From Mikania micrantha (lineage: Eukaryota > Streptophyta > Magnoliopsida > Asterales > Asteraceae): a stretch of DNA of 64,000 nucleotides. The translations under genes were made by a program, and so were the position numbers. The notes beneath the pieces are model-generated. The model did no database searches, was not told where the DNA came from, and saw only the letters and a program-made list of their open reading frames with translations. Every line of letters starts with the position of its first letter. The first letter of the stretch is position 1. The stretch is taken from assembly GCA_009363875.1 (NCBI GenBank), contig CM018680.1, positions 11,415,625 to 11,479,624 of the forward strand. Reading direction: 5' to 3'. Shown piece by piece: positions 33,960-44,667 of this stretch.

Positions 33960-34328
33960 CTCTATGTTAAACGGTCATTCTATCTTAGTACGTGTTATTC
34001 CAAGCATACATTGAAAATCATGTGAAACAAAACTCCTATCAGCACCAGAATCAAATAAGACAGATGCATAAGAGTTGTTAATCAGAAATGTACCATTGAC
34101 CACATCCTGGTTGGCTTGAGCTGCTGGAACATTCACTTGAAAAGCTCTGCCTCTCGCCACCCTTTGATTATTTCCTGTCAATCTCGGGCACTGGTTCCTG
34201 AAATGAACCACTTCACCGCACTCATAACAGGCTCTTGCCTGTACAGGTACTTGGCGAACGAGTACAGCTTGAATTGGTTGGGCATGCGGAGCTGGCAGTG
34301 CAAGCGGTGTAGGCTGCATCCTTTGTGC
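33960..34328 (-). pseudogene. Chromovirus 1 second zinc knuckle and protease start
   Basis: The knuckle CYECGEVVHFRNQC is at about 34190-34232, then the protease active site LFDSGADRSFVS. The frame is continuous with gag (35354) and with 33959 apart from single stops at 34329-34331 and 33972-33974, so the original element had one gag-pol frame. Confidence 0.82.
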
Positions 34329-35354
34329 TTACGATGCACTTCGAAAGACATTTGCAAAATGACCATACTTGCCGCAGTTGTTGCAGACGTGACATGGCAA
34401 GTTAGGTGTGTGATGATACCTGCAGATATTACATTGAGGAGTGACTCCAACATAATTTCTGGTGTTTGAGTTGTTTGATGATTGCTGAATAGTCTTTGCA
34501 GCAGGAGTAGTAACAACGAAATTCCTGGTTTTTGGCTTCTTGTTGCTGCTTTTGGATGAACTGCCTTGTTCAGATTTGACTTCAGTTGAAGCCACCTTGG
34601 CAATGGACTTTGTATCAGCCTTCTTAGATCCTTTCCTTGTGAGTGTTCCAGTCTTCACGTGATTATCAGTCAATGTTGCAGACAGGCGGATTGCCGCCTT
34701 CAATGTGTTAGGGTTGCTACCATAGACTGTGTCTTGAATCTGCATAGGTAGACCGCCTATGTACTTCTCGATCGCTCTCTCCAACGGTGTCACTAGATGA
34801 GGTACCAGCAGACTATACTCATGGAAGCGAGAATTATAGATTACATTCTCACCACTGTCTTGCTTGAGTTCCCAGAACTTAGCTTCCAGTTTCCTCATCT
34901 CAATGCGAGGACATAATTCAGTGGTCATCAAGTTCTTGACCTCAGTCCACATCAGTGCTAGGGCTGCATCAACTCCCCTAGTTCGCTTTTCGCCATTCCA
35001 CCAAGTTAGTGCTCTCTTTTGGAAAACACTAGTGGCATAGCGCACCTTTAAGTTCTCGGGACAGTCACTGTTAATGAAGGTGTTCTCTATACTCTCAAAC
35101 CACTGTAACAGACTAGTGGCTCCCTCAGAACCCGTACACTTTAGTGGATTACAGGAGTTAAAGTGTTTGAACGTGCAAACTGGTGGGTTTGCACCACCTC
35201 TGTTCTGATTGAGAGTTTGGTTGGCTTGATTCAGTTGAGTCACCAACCCGGAGATAAGATTTGCTAACTCTTGAAATCCGTTGTTGGCATTACCGTTGTT
35301 AGCTTCTCCGTCATGTGGATTTGTAGTATCTTCATTTTGACGCCGTGGCGGCAT
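34329..35354 (-). pseudogene. Chromovirus 1 gag (capsid and first zinc knuckle)
   Basis: Starts MPPRRQNEDTTN. The capsid-type domain has CTFKHFNSCNPLKCTGSEGA, ALTWWNGEKRTRG and LMTTELCPRIEMRKLE. A basic linker follows, then the knuckle CNNCGKYGHFANVF, in which the last Cys is Phe. It ends at a TAA that replaces a Gln codon conserved in the related copy at 61878-62987. Gag packages element RNA into particles in the cytoplasm. Confidence 0.88.
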
Positions 35355-35611
35355 GTTTCTGAGGATGTTAGAAACATGTTACTACCGTTTACAACGTAAG
35401 TCATACAAACTATGGTCAAATGAGTTCATTTCAACAGTTAGGATTACATATAGGAACTATATTTTTCTCCTATCTGTCATTAAACTCATAACAAAGTAGT
35501 AATTTCCTAATATTATACTAAAGAATCCTAGTTGGTCATATCTAATATTAACTAAATATTCCTAAGTTTCAAATATTTCTCCACCCTATACTAACACTGA
35601 CAACCTCCCAA

Positions 35612-35695
35612 TGCAGTGCAACAAGATTATGTATAGGTCATACGTAGACTTGACCGCGGTTGCATCAGCCGCCGTCCCACCACCGTTGCATTGCA
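35612..35695 (-). repeat. Structured hairpin unit c, leader copy
   Basis: The outer arms TGCAGTGCAAC and GTTGCATTGCA pair over 10 of 11 positions. The core is TATAGGTCATACGTAG, a one-base variant. The inner hairpin is weaker in this copy. Confidence 0.7.
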
Positions 35696-36204
35696 CCACG
35701 ATTATGCCCTTGTTAAGATTTAGGGTATACATATGTTTCTCAAGTGTTCCACTCCACAAACTTATCCTATAAAGGATAATTATGAGTGAAGTGTGCTCCA
35801 GTACTTCTGATATCTAGGTTCGCCTAATGTCTAAGTTCACCTTAACACTAGGTTCACCTATTTTCTAAGTTCACCTGACAATTAAGCTCCCCTAATGTCT
35901 AAGTTTACTATATGTCCACATCTCATTATCAAATGTTCATACCATCACTAAGTGTTAGTATCATCACTATGCATTCATATTTTCACCAAGTGTCCATATC
36001 AATACTCAAGTATTTAGTCCGTCACTACCTATTCACCCCACGTGTCCAATAAGTGTGTTTCATAAGTGAGTTTATATACATGTCCATCAAATGAGATCAT
36101 CCAATATGTCAATCCAACACAAATTTAACCAGCATTCCATCAACGACAACTTTCCAACATATCCTAATAATATCCTAAGTTTTCTGACACTGACATACCC
36201 CCAA

Positions 36205-36289
36205 TATACTACAAATGGTATATGTATAGGGCATATGTAGGGGTAGGTCGCAACCGACCCAACCACCGTCCCACCACCTTTGTAGTATA
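36205..36289 (-). repeat. Structured hairpin unit d, leader copy
   Basis: The outer arms TATACTACAAA and TTTGTAGTATA are perfectly complementary. The inner hairpin at 36241-36260 pairs GGGT/ACCC and GGT/ACC around CGCA. The core is TATAGGGCATATGTAG. Confidence 0.8.
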
Positions 36290-36430
36290 CCACGAGTGTG
36301 TCCTTGTTCGGTGATCAAAGATCATACAAACAATTCATAAAAGAATAATTTTCCTAAACAAATAATTTCTTAAACAGATAATTTCCCAAACGGGTAGTTC
36401 CCTTATTCCTCAATACTGACATCCACCTAA

Positions 36431-36515
36431 TGTACCGTAAATGGTATATGTATAGGGCATATGTAGAAGTCAGTCGCAACTGCTTCAGCCACCAGCCCAC
36501 GATCTTTATGATACA
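36431..36515 (-). repeat. Structured hairpin unit e, leader copy
   Basis: The outer arms TGTACCGTAAA and TTTATGATACA pair over 9 Watson-Crick positions plus one G-U. The inner hairpin at 36466-36486 pairs GAAG/CTTC and CAGT/ACTG around CGCA. Compared with unit b one G-C pair is replaced by A-T, a compensatory change. Confidence 0.8.
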
Positions 36516-36734
36516 CCACGTGCCTATCAAATCATTAGGGCACAATCAATCATATAATCAGCAAGTAACATGTGTAATTCAGATATATAGCAGGAGTTCA
36601 ATTATCATGTAATAAACACATAAGCATGAAATCCTGAATATATTAACTAGTGTATGAAGTAGTTTCATACTAGGGTATCCTACGGTTAGAGAATAGGTCA
36701 ACCATTTCTAGTAACCTAATTCCCTATAACCCAG

Positions 36735-36746
36735 GCTCTGATACCA
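36735..36746 (-). other. Primer-binding site of chromovirus 1
   Basis: Minus strand reads TGGTATCAGAGC, the initiator Met-tRNA site of plant chromoviruses, three bases from the LTR end at 36750. Confidence 0.85.
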
Positions 36747-36749
36747 ATC

Positions 36750-37405
36750 TGTAACACCCCGACTGATTGCGGAAACGTTGGGATACCACGAGGGATGTGT
36801 AGATTGCTCATAAGCTCGTGGGCATTTAAATAAATCATCACATATCAATTAAATCAACCAAATTAGTTACATCAAAAATCATGTTCATCATGATTTAGTT
36901 ACAGTAATTACACAAAATATTTAGCTAAATTGACTAAACTCTAGTCTTCAGAAATCCAGTTAATTTAGCTAAGTCCAAGACCCTATGTGATGATGTCCAA
37001 AAGATGTAGAGCTATCCTGCTCTACCTACTTCTCTTCATTCCCTGAAACATGTAGAAAATAAAGTGTCAACTACAAAGTAGTTGGTGAGTAATCATAAGT
37101 TTTTATGTTTCAAAAATGTTTATAAAATGTTTATAAAAGTTTAGAGTTTTCCAAGAAAATCCACATGTGCACCTGCGAGGTAATCCAGCACTGCCAACAC
37201 ACAATCACATAATTCAAATAATCACAATTAATCATTCACATATATTCAATCAACCTCAACCAACAATATTTCCAAATAGTATAAGTGACAATACATGCAC
37301 TGCGGAGGACACGCAGTCACTCAACAACAGTGGAATCACCGAGGAGGACCGAAGTCACTTGTCATTAGTAATTCAATCATTGTGTAAAACCAAAGTCAAC
37401 AACAA
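36750..37405 (-). repeat. 5' LTR of chromovirus 1, first part
   Basis: Begins TGTAACACCCCGAC, matching 27807 onward. It is broken at 37405 within the sequence GTCAACAACAA by the nested element and resumes at 47385. Confidence 0.88.
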
Positions 37406-39582
37406 TGTCGCACCCCGAGAAACCCCGTCCCTTCTGGGGCGCGAGCAACACATATTGTCAGGATCGCAGTCTCAGGTCACACAACATGCGAGACCTATAT
37501 GTCTGGTTACGCACGTACATCCAATAATTTGGATAAAACAATTTAGTAATATCAGAGTTGTGGAAGTAAAGTATAAGTTAACAAAACAATTCAATCATTC
37601 ATAGTTTGCGGAAGCGTTAATTTAAAACGGTTTTCAAAATGATAAGTAACAGTAATTGCGGAAGCGATTAAAGCAGTTTTCAATACATAACAATCAAATG
37701 ATAACAAATGTTTGATAAACTAAGACACTTAAGCAGATGCATGCGACTCTAGCCTAGCAACCTATTCCTGGTGCGCGTGCCTTAGTTACCTGAGAAAACA
37801 TGCGAGTAAAAGGTCAACACAAAGGTTGGTGAGAGCACAGTTTTGTAATCAGCAGTAAACATCAAATGTTTAAAGTAAATGTTTAGCAGGTCTATTTTTC
37901 AATACAATGCAATATCCATTGATAGCTAGTCAATATGTTTTATATCATATGCGTGTGTTAACTAGTGATACTCGACGAATCGTTGGTGACACGTTCGTTG
38001 TGTTTATGTGCCTTAATACACATAAGACACCAAAATGTATCTTATGACTCTAGTCGCATAAGTTACTATTTTTTAGAAAGTTTCCAATTTAGAAAAGTGT
38101 GGTTACAAAATCCCATTTCATAAAGTTAATACCTATAACATGTTTATAAAATCATGTTTTAACATTTAAAACACATTGTCGGCGCATAAATCATCATATA
38201 CGTCGTTTTGCCCAAATAAAGTTTCCTAAAATAGTAAGTATTCGTTTAAAAGCTCGTTTTCACAAATCAAGGTTTCCAAATATGTTAGAAATCATTTCTA
38301 AACATATTTCAACACCCAAAGTTCATCAAAACACTTTAAAACATCAAAAGCCCTCTTTTGATTTTTAAAAGTTTCCATAAATAGCAAGTTTCTACAAAAC
38401 CAAGTTTTTGACAAAATCAAATATCCCAATGTGTTTCTAAACACTCCAATATACATTTAACAACATCTAGACATGTCTATCATGTCTAGATTATCACAAA
38501 TCCAAGACTTGCACATAAAAGTTTCCTTTTATGGCAAGTGTACCAAAATCATCACCAAATCAAACATAACTCAACCAAAACTGAAATCTAACATTTCTAA
38601 ACTATAAAATCAGTAAATCTAAATCAAACACACATCAAATCACAAACACATTCACGCACAATAACCGTATGGAGTTTCATGTGGTTTTTTACCCATTGCA
38701 TGTGCGATCTAACCATAGATAAACAAGATAAACTACCTTAGAGCTACAGATTCTAGCTCGAACAGGTCCTGATGATGCCACACCACTGGTTTGGTGGTCG
38801 GTCCAAGTTCCTTGTCTTCTCTTCCAAACTTCTAAGGCTCCAATGGCTTCAAGATGCTCCAAGATGATCCAACTGATAATTCCAGAAGCTTGGAGGGTTG
38901 GTTTTCAGTGTAGTTGGTCGATTTGCAGAGGAGAAGTTCGGTGATGATGAGAGAAAACTGAACAAATGAGCCTGGTTGGGTTTTTATAAAATTTTCGATC
39001 TGCATGGCCTTCGCGTACCGCGAAGGCCGATCAAAATTTCACATCGCGTACCGCGATAGGATTCGGGAGCCTCGACTCCTGGTTTGCTTCGCGTATCGCG
39101 ATGGGTCCCTATTCTTGTTTTTCGACTACGATGATTCGATTTTGCTCGTACTCGATTCCTAACGCTTATCCTAAACATCTAATACTTGTTTAAGCATATA
39201 GTCATATAATAACACATAGGTTTGATTGATCACCAACGTTCGTGAGACTCGTGTGTGTGTTTCGATAATTTCTCGAATTATCTTCGATAGTTTGTGCTCG
39301 TGTCTAACGAAGTGTTTGCACACTTGATTAATCCTAATCAACGTGTGATGCACAATTCAATAACTCCTCGAATTATTGTTTTGTGTTAGTGTTGTGTTTG
39401 CCACACTTGGTTTCCAAAACCAATGTGCAATGTATGATTCGATAGTTCCTCGAACTATCGTTTCGCAGTTGTTTGTGTTCAACTCATCTAATTAAACATA
39501 ATTAAATGAAATGCAACAAGTATGAGTGTGAAATGTAAAGAATGTAAGAGTCACAATTTACCTGAAATTGCCGGGTGTCACA
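37406..39582 (-). repeat. 3' LTR of chromovirus 2 (2177 bp)
   Basis: Starts TGTCGCACCCCG and ends GGGTGTCACA on the plus strand. Relative to the 5' LTR it lacks 516 bases (45216-45731) and about 33 bases of a palindrome array. Confidence 0.88.
39006..39101. repeat. Palindromic TCGCG-TAC-CGCGA array in the LTR
   Basis: Three near-palindromes lie at 39006-39028 (10-bp arms GGCCTTCGCG and inverse), 39044-39056 and 39089-39101 (spacer TAT). The other LTR has four in the same place (46784-46912). Confidence 0.8.
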
Positions 39583-39721
39583 TCAGCCCCTTGTTGAAAG
39601 AAATTTCGTCCCGAAATTTGGTTATTGTTGGTAGTGTTTGAGAAGCAAGAGTGTTTGAGAAACAAAATTTTTCTGGTTGTCACATCATCCCCTTGTTGAA
39701 AGGAATTTGGTCCCGGAATTT
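39576..39721 (-). repeat. Duplicated polypurine-tract/LTR-junction segment
   Basis: A 44-base segment at 39576-39619 (TGTCACATCAGCCCC.. to GAAATTT) recurs at 39678-39721 with four differences. It includes the polypurine tract (GGGGCTGA on the minus strand) and the CGAAATTT stem-loop. Only the first copy sits at the real LTR edge. Confidence 0.85.
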
Positions 39722-41567
39722 ATTTTTTGTTATCGGCGTTCGATGTTGTCTTCTTGAAGAGATGGGGATATTTGCGCATCATCTGATCTTCACGTTCCCA
39801 CGTGAATTCAAGTCCGCGTTTCGAATTCCATCGGACTTTGACAATAGGAATCTTACTTTACTTGAGTTGTTTGACCTCACGGTCCATGATCTCTACCGGT
39901 TCTTCCACGAACCGTGGTTGTTCATCCACCTGAATCTCATCCAGTGGAACTACAAGTGTTTCGTCAGATAGACACTTTTTCAAATTTGAAACGTGGAACA
40001 CGTTGTGAACTCCGTCGAGTTCGGCTTGTAAGTTGAGTTGGTATGCCTCCGGACCAATCCTTTTCAGGATCTCAAAAGGTCCAATATACCGTGGGTTCAG
40101 TTTGCCTCGTTTACCAAAATGAATGACGCCTTTCCAGGGTGAGACTTTCAGAAGGACTTTGTCTCCTACCTGAAATTCCAGAGGTTTTCGGCGTTTGTCG
40201 GCATAGCTCTTTTGACGATCTCGAGCTGCTGCCATGCGGTTTCTGATTTGCACGATCTTCTCTGTCGTTTCGTGCACAAGTTCCGGGCCAGTGAGTTGAC
40301 TGTCGCCCACTTCCGCCCAACAGATGGGTGATCGGCGTTTCCTGCCATAGAGTGCCTCAAAAGGCCCTGCTTTGATGCTGGTATGATAGCTGTTGTTGTA
40401 GGAAAACTCCACCAATGGTAAGTGGGTTTCCCAATTGTTGCCGAAGTCTACTACGCATGCTCGTAGCATATCTTCAAGAGTTTGTATCGTGCATTCACTC
40501 TGGCCATCAGTTTGTGGGTGGTATGCTGTACTCATATCCAACCGTGTGCCAAGTGACTTTTGCAATGATTTCCAGATGTTAGAAGTGAATCTGGCGTCTC
40601 GATCAGAAATGATGGAGATCGACACTCCGTGTCGTGAGACTACTTCTTTGACATAGATTCTGGCTAGCTTTTCCATTTTATCGTTTTCCTTGATCGCAAG
40701 GAAATGTGCTGACTTAGTCAGTCGGTCCACAATTACCCAGATGGTGTCACATCCACTTGGGGTACCGGGTAATTTGGTAATGAAATCCATGGATATTTGT
40801 TCCCACTTCCACATGGGGATCTCGGGTTGTGTGAGTAATCCAGATGGTTTCTGGTACTCGATCTTGACTTTGGCACAGGTTAAGCATTTGCCTACGTAGG
40901 TGGCAATGTTGGCTTTAATGTGTGGCCACCGGTAAAGTACCTTCAAATCATGATACATCTTATCAGATCCAGGGTGAATGGAATACCAAGATTTGTGAGC
41001 CTCATCCATTACAAGGTCTCGCAAATTTCCGTGATGTGGAACCCATACGCGTTCCATGAAATAATGTAAGCCATCAGATTTTTCCTTAAGGTGTTGCTCC
41101 ATTCCCCTTAATGATTCAACCGCTAAGTTTTCAGGTTTAAGTGCCTCCACTTGAGCATTACGTAACTGCTCAGGGAGGTTAGGACAGATGGTGAGCTGTA
41201 AGGCTCTTACCCTCTTGGGTTTCGGGGTATTCTTCCGGCTAAGGGCATCGGCCACTACATTGGCCTTCCCCGGGTGATACTTGATAGCACACTCATAGTC
41301 ATTTAGGAGTTCGAGCCAGCGACGTTGTCGCATATTCAGTTCCTTCTGCTCGAATATGTGTTGGAGACTCTTGTGATCAGTGTATATCGTACACTTTGTT
41401 CCATACAGGTAGTGTCTCCAGATCTTGAGTGCAAATACCACAGCTCCAAGTTCTAAGTCGTGGGTGTGTAGCTCTTCTCGTGGACTTTCAGTTGTCGAGA
41501 AGCATATGCGATCACCTTGTCTCGCTGCATTAGCACGCATCCGAGTCCTTGTATCGAGGCATCGCAA
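39720..41567 (-). pseudogene. Chromovirus 2 RNase H, integrase and chromodomain
   Basis: The frame is open from 41567 to a TAA at 39858, then continues in frame to 39720. In order it shows an RNase H part (HDLELGAVVFALKIWRHYL, YTDHKSLQHI, YHPGKANVVADALSRK), the integrase HHCC domain (HPGSDKMYHDL..CLTCAKVK), and catalytic Asp in SMDFITKLP, Asp in ISDRDARFT and Glu in DGQSECTIQTLE. The C-terminal GPFEIL block and a chromodomain (IPIVKVRWNSKRG, EFTWEREDQMMRKYP) follow. All three integrase residues are present. The single stop at 39858-39860 (Gln or Arg codon to TAA) cuts off the chromodomain. The RNase H start lies in another frame near 41500-41700. Confidence 0.88.
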
Positions 41568-41712
41568 TATACTACGAAGTCGTCCGTTCCATCAGGAAGT
41601 GATAAGATAGGTGCACTACATAGCTTCTGCTTGAGAAGTTGGAATGCGGCTTCTTGTTTTTCGGTCCAGAGATACTTCTTGTCCTTATGGGTAAAACCTG
41701 TGAGTGGTTGGG

Positions 41713-42393
41713 CTATCTTCGAAGTCCTTCGATAAATCGTCGATAATAGCCGGCCAATCCTAGGAATTGTCGCACCTCAGTTGGGGTCCTTGGTGCTTCC
41801 CAGTTCTTGATTGCCTCTATCTTGGACTTATCCACATGTATTCCTTGTTCATTGACAACAAGACCCAAGAATTGGACTTCTCGAATCCAAAAGTCGCACT
41901 TTGAGAGTTTAGCGTACAACTTCTCTTTCCGCACCAGTTCAAGAGCCAATTGAAGATGCTCTTTGTGTTCTTCTTGGGTTTTGGAGTAGATGAGGATATC
42001 ATCTATGAAGACAATGATAAACTTGTCGAGGTAGGGTTTGCATACCCTATTCATGAGATCCATGAATACTGCGGGTGCGTTTGTCAGCCCAAACGGCATA
42101 ACCAAGAACTCGTAATGGCCATACCGAGTGCGAAAAGCAGTCTTAGGTATATCTTCCTCCTGAATTCTCAACTCATGGTATCCAGATCGCAGATCGATCT
42201 TAGAGTAGTAACTCGATCCTTGCAGCTGATCGAACAAATCGTCAATAAAGGGTAAGGGGTATCGGTTCTTGATTGTCACTTTGTTTAATTCCCGATAGTC
42301 AATGCACATACGGAAAGTGCCATCCTTCTTCTTTACAAACAAGACCGGAGCTCCCCAGGGTGAGAAGCTTGGTCTAATGAAACCCTTGTCCAA
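41713..42393 (-). pseudogene. Chromovirus 2 reverse transcriptase
   Basis: RT blocks are FIRPSFSPWGAPVLFVKKKD, CIDYRELNKVTIKNRYPLP, YYSKIDLRSGYHELR, MPFGLTNAPAVFMDLMNR and the catalytic FIDDILIYS, ending LAGYYRRFIEG. Frameshifts at each end (near 42410 and 41720) detach it from protease and RNase H. The domain itself is uninterrupted. Confidence 0.9.
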
Positions 42394-43115
42394 CAGCTCC
42401 TGGAGTTGATTGGACAGTCATGCATCTCGGAAGGTGCAAGTCGATACGGTGCTCGTGCGATAGGCGCTGCTCCCGACACAAGGTCTATGAGGAACTCCAC
42501 TTGTCGAGGCGGTGGAAGTCCTGGTAGATCCTCAGGAAATACGTCGGGGTAGTCGCATACGACTGGGATGTCTTCGATTCTCTTCTCCTCTTCAGTCTTG
42601 TCGGTGATAAGCGCCACAATGGCTGTGTATCCTTTTCGTAAGCATTTGTGAGCTTTCATGCACGAGATGATGTTCAGAGGAGTGTCACTCCTTTCGCCCT
42701 TGATGTCTAGAGTTTCTCCGCTAGGGAGAGGTATGCGCACAACCTTGTCGTGGCAAATGATCTCAGCCTGGTTTTCAGACAACCAATCCATGCCCACTAC
42801 GATATCAAAACTGCCTAGTGTAACCGGCATGAGGTCAATCTTAAACTTATGGCCTGTTAGCTCTAAAGTGCATTCTTTAAGAATGTGCTTAGTCATAATC
42901 AATTTACCATCAGCTAGCTCTACTGTATATTCAATCTCTAAGGGTGTCGGGGTAATGACAAGTATCTCACTAAAATCCTTAGATATAAAGCTTTTCTCAG
43001 CTCCAGTATCAAACAATACAGAAGCATAGTTATCGTTCAAGAGATACGTACCGGTTGCAAGGTTGGGATCCCTCCTGGCCTCCTTGGCCCCAATCATGAA
43101 GGCTCGTCCCCTCAT
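42394..43115 (-). pseudogene. Chromovirus 2 protease
   Basis: The active site LFDTGAEKSFIS is at about 42990-43025 and the second hallmark FDIVVGMDWL at about 42785-42815. The linker to RT (PDVFPEDLPGLPPPRQVEF) follows. A small deletion near 42415, in the segment after RLAPSEMH, shifts the frame just before RT. Confidence 0.87.
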
Positions 43116-43352
43116 GCCATTGTTCCCATTGTTGTTGTTCTGTTGGTTGTTGTTGTTGTTGTTTTTGTTTTTCAGATGTGGACAGTCCTTCTTGAAGTGC
43201 CCTGGCTTTCCACATTCGAAGCAACCCTTTGGTGCTTCAAGTTGTTGCTATTGTTGTGGCTGTGGGGTCTTTGCAAGCAGCTCACCCCTACAGTCTTTGG
43301 CTGCATGTCCCCCTTTTCCGCAGCGCTGGCATTGAAATCGGCCACACTGACC
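43116..43352 (-). pseudogene. Chromovirus 2 gag zinc knuckles and Asn/Gln-rich linker, frameshifted
   Basis: Cys/His-rich codons (CHRCKFHH near 43353-43376 and C..H segments to about 43180) are spread over more than one frame. They are followed by a low-complexity AAC/CAA stretch at 43138-43172 that would encode a poly-Asn or poly-Gln run. At least two indels occur, so no continuous knuckle domain remains. Confidence 0.65.
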
Positions 43353-44376
43353 CTATGCATGATGGAATTTGCACCTGTGGCATTTGGGATCTTTTCCAGC
43401 ATAGCCCCCTTGGTTTTGAGTGGTTGGGATGGGTGGGGCGTAAGCTTGGGTTGATCCAAACTTACGTTGCTGTGGTGGTGGTTGAAGAGTGGAAGTCTTG
43501 CTCAGGGTGTCATCCCATTTGCGTTTGTTCTTGTCATTGGTTGTGGTTACGGCACCACGTGGTGGTAAGAGTCCTTGTGCGACAGCTGAATCGGTGAGCT
43601 TATGAGTTAGTCGCACGGCTTGTTGCATGGTTATGGGGTCAGTAGAGAGCACCATGCCCTGAATTTGAGGTGGCAGTCCATCAATGTACTTCTCTATATG
43701 TTTGAAGGGTGGGTTTGCCATTTCCGAGCACAGATTTGTCAGCTCGTAAGACCGGGCAGTGTATGCCTCAACCTCGGAATCGACCATCTTATGGTTACAA
43801 AACTCAGTTTCCAGCTTCTGTACTTCACCGCGAGGACAGTATTCGCGGTTCAGCATTCTCTTAAGGTCATCCCAAGGTAGAGCGTTGGCTGCATCGAGCC
43901 CTAGGTTCTGCACATTAGCATTCCACCATGTGAGGGCAGCTCCCTCAAATGTCCCTGTAGCGAACTCGACCCTGTCATCATTCCTGCAGTTGCTCATAGC
44001 AAAGGCCGATTCCGCCTTTTCGATCCAACGCAATAGCCCAACGGCTCCCTCAGTGCCGCTGAATGAGTGAGGTTTGCAGTCCAGAAACATCTTGAACGTG
44101 CAGAGAGAAGGTTTAGGATTTGCTCTTGAAATACACAAGAATAAGGTTGAATGAAGTATTGGGCAAACGTGTTGAATTGGAAACGAGTGATTGTGATGCA
44201 AGGTGATTATGAACAGATTCATCACCTTGGTTCAGTAGGTTTTGGTTGCGGGCAACTTCTCGTGCAGCAAATACCTCCTCAACTCGCTCGTTGATGAGGG
44301 CGTTCAATTCAGCTGTTGTCAGGTTGATGTTCCCACGTCCGCCTGCATTCCTGCGTCCTCCACGTCTTCCAGCCAT
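43353..44376 (-). pseudogene. Chromovirus 2 gag (capsid part)
   Basis: The likely start is ATG at 44374-44376, giving MAGRRGGRRNAGGRGNINL and then a helical ELNALINERVEEVFAAREV. A frameshift between about 44113 and 44225 moves to the second frame. That frame carries the capsid motifs CTFKMFLDCKPHSFSGTEGA, ALTWWNANVQNLG and YCPRGEVQKLETEF. The protein is split, but most motifs survive. Confidence 0.83.
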
Positions 44377-44652
44377 GATCTTCATAGCGAGAATAAGTGT
44401 TAGTGTTTGTCTAATGACCAATGTAGTGTGTATGGTAGGTACTGTAAAGAAACATGTAGAGCTATCGGCTCTTCCCCGTCACGTGCAGCCACATGCGGTG
44501 ACGATGGTGACTCCATTTGCTACAGCGCTCGTAATAAGTGTGTGTACAATCAAGTATGCTAGTATCACAATACTAAGCTCTATGTGTTGTGTGGAGACTA
44601 GTGGTTATAGACTAAGTTCACTAAATGCAAACCTAATTCGCATTAACCGGAG

Positions 44653-44667
44653 TCTCTGATACCAATC
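44653..44667 (-). other. Primer-binding site of chromovirus 2
   Basis: The minus strand reads GATTGGTATCAGAGA directly after the LTR end: the initiator Met-tRNA site with one final mismatch. Confidence 0.8.

Larger units (their letters stand above)
35355..36734 (-). other. Untranslated leader of chromovirus 1 with three hairpin units
   Basis: About 1.4 kb between gag and the primer-binding site without coding potential. It holds hairpin units c, d and e. Near 35815-36060 it also has a low-complexity part built of CTAAGTTCACCT, TCACTAAGTGT and TCATATCATCACT words. Confidence 0.7.

Noticed and set aside
35612..36515. Hammerhead, twister or HDV-like ribozyme in the hairpin units
   Set aside because: I looked for hammerhead CUGAUGA/GAAA and other ribozyme core words on both strands and found none that fit the conserved positions.
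36735..36746. Possible tRNA gene at TGGTATCAGAGC sites
   Set aside because: This 12-base word is the primer-binding site complementary to a tRNA 3' end; no cloverleaf is present around it.
40435..40899. Plus-strand frames opposite the chromovirus 2 pol region
   Set aside because: They are shadows of the minus-strand integrase frame, which carries the recognisable motifs.
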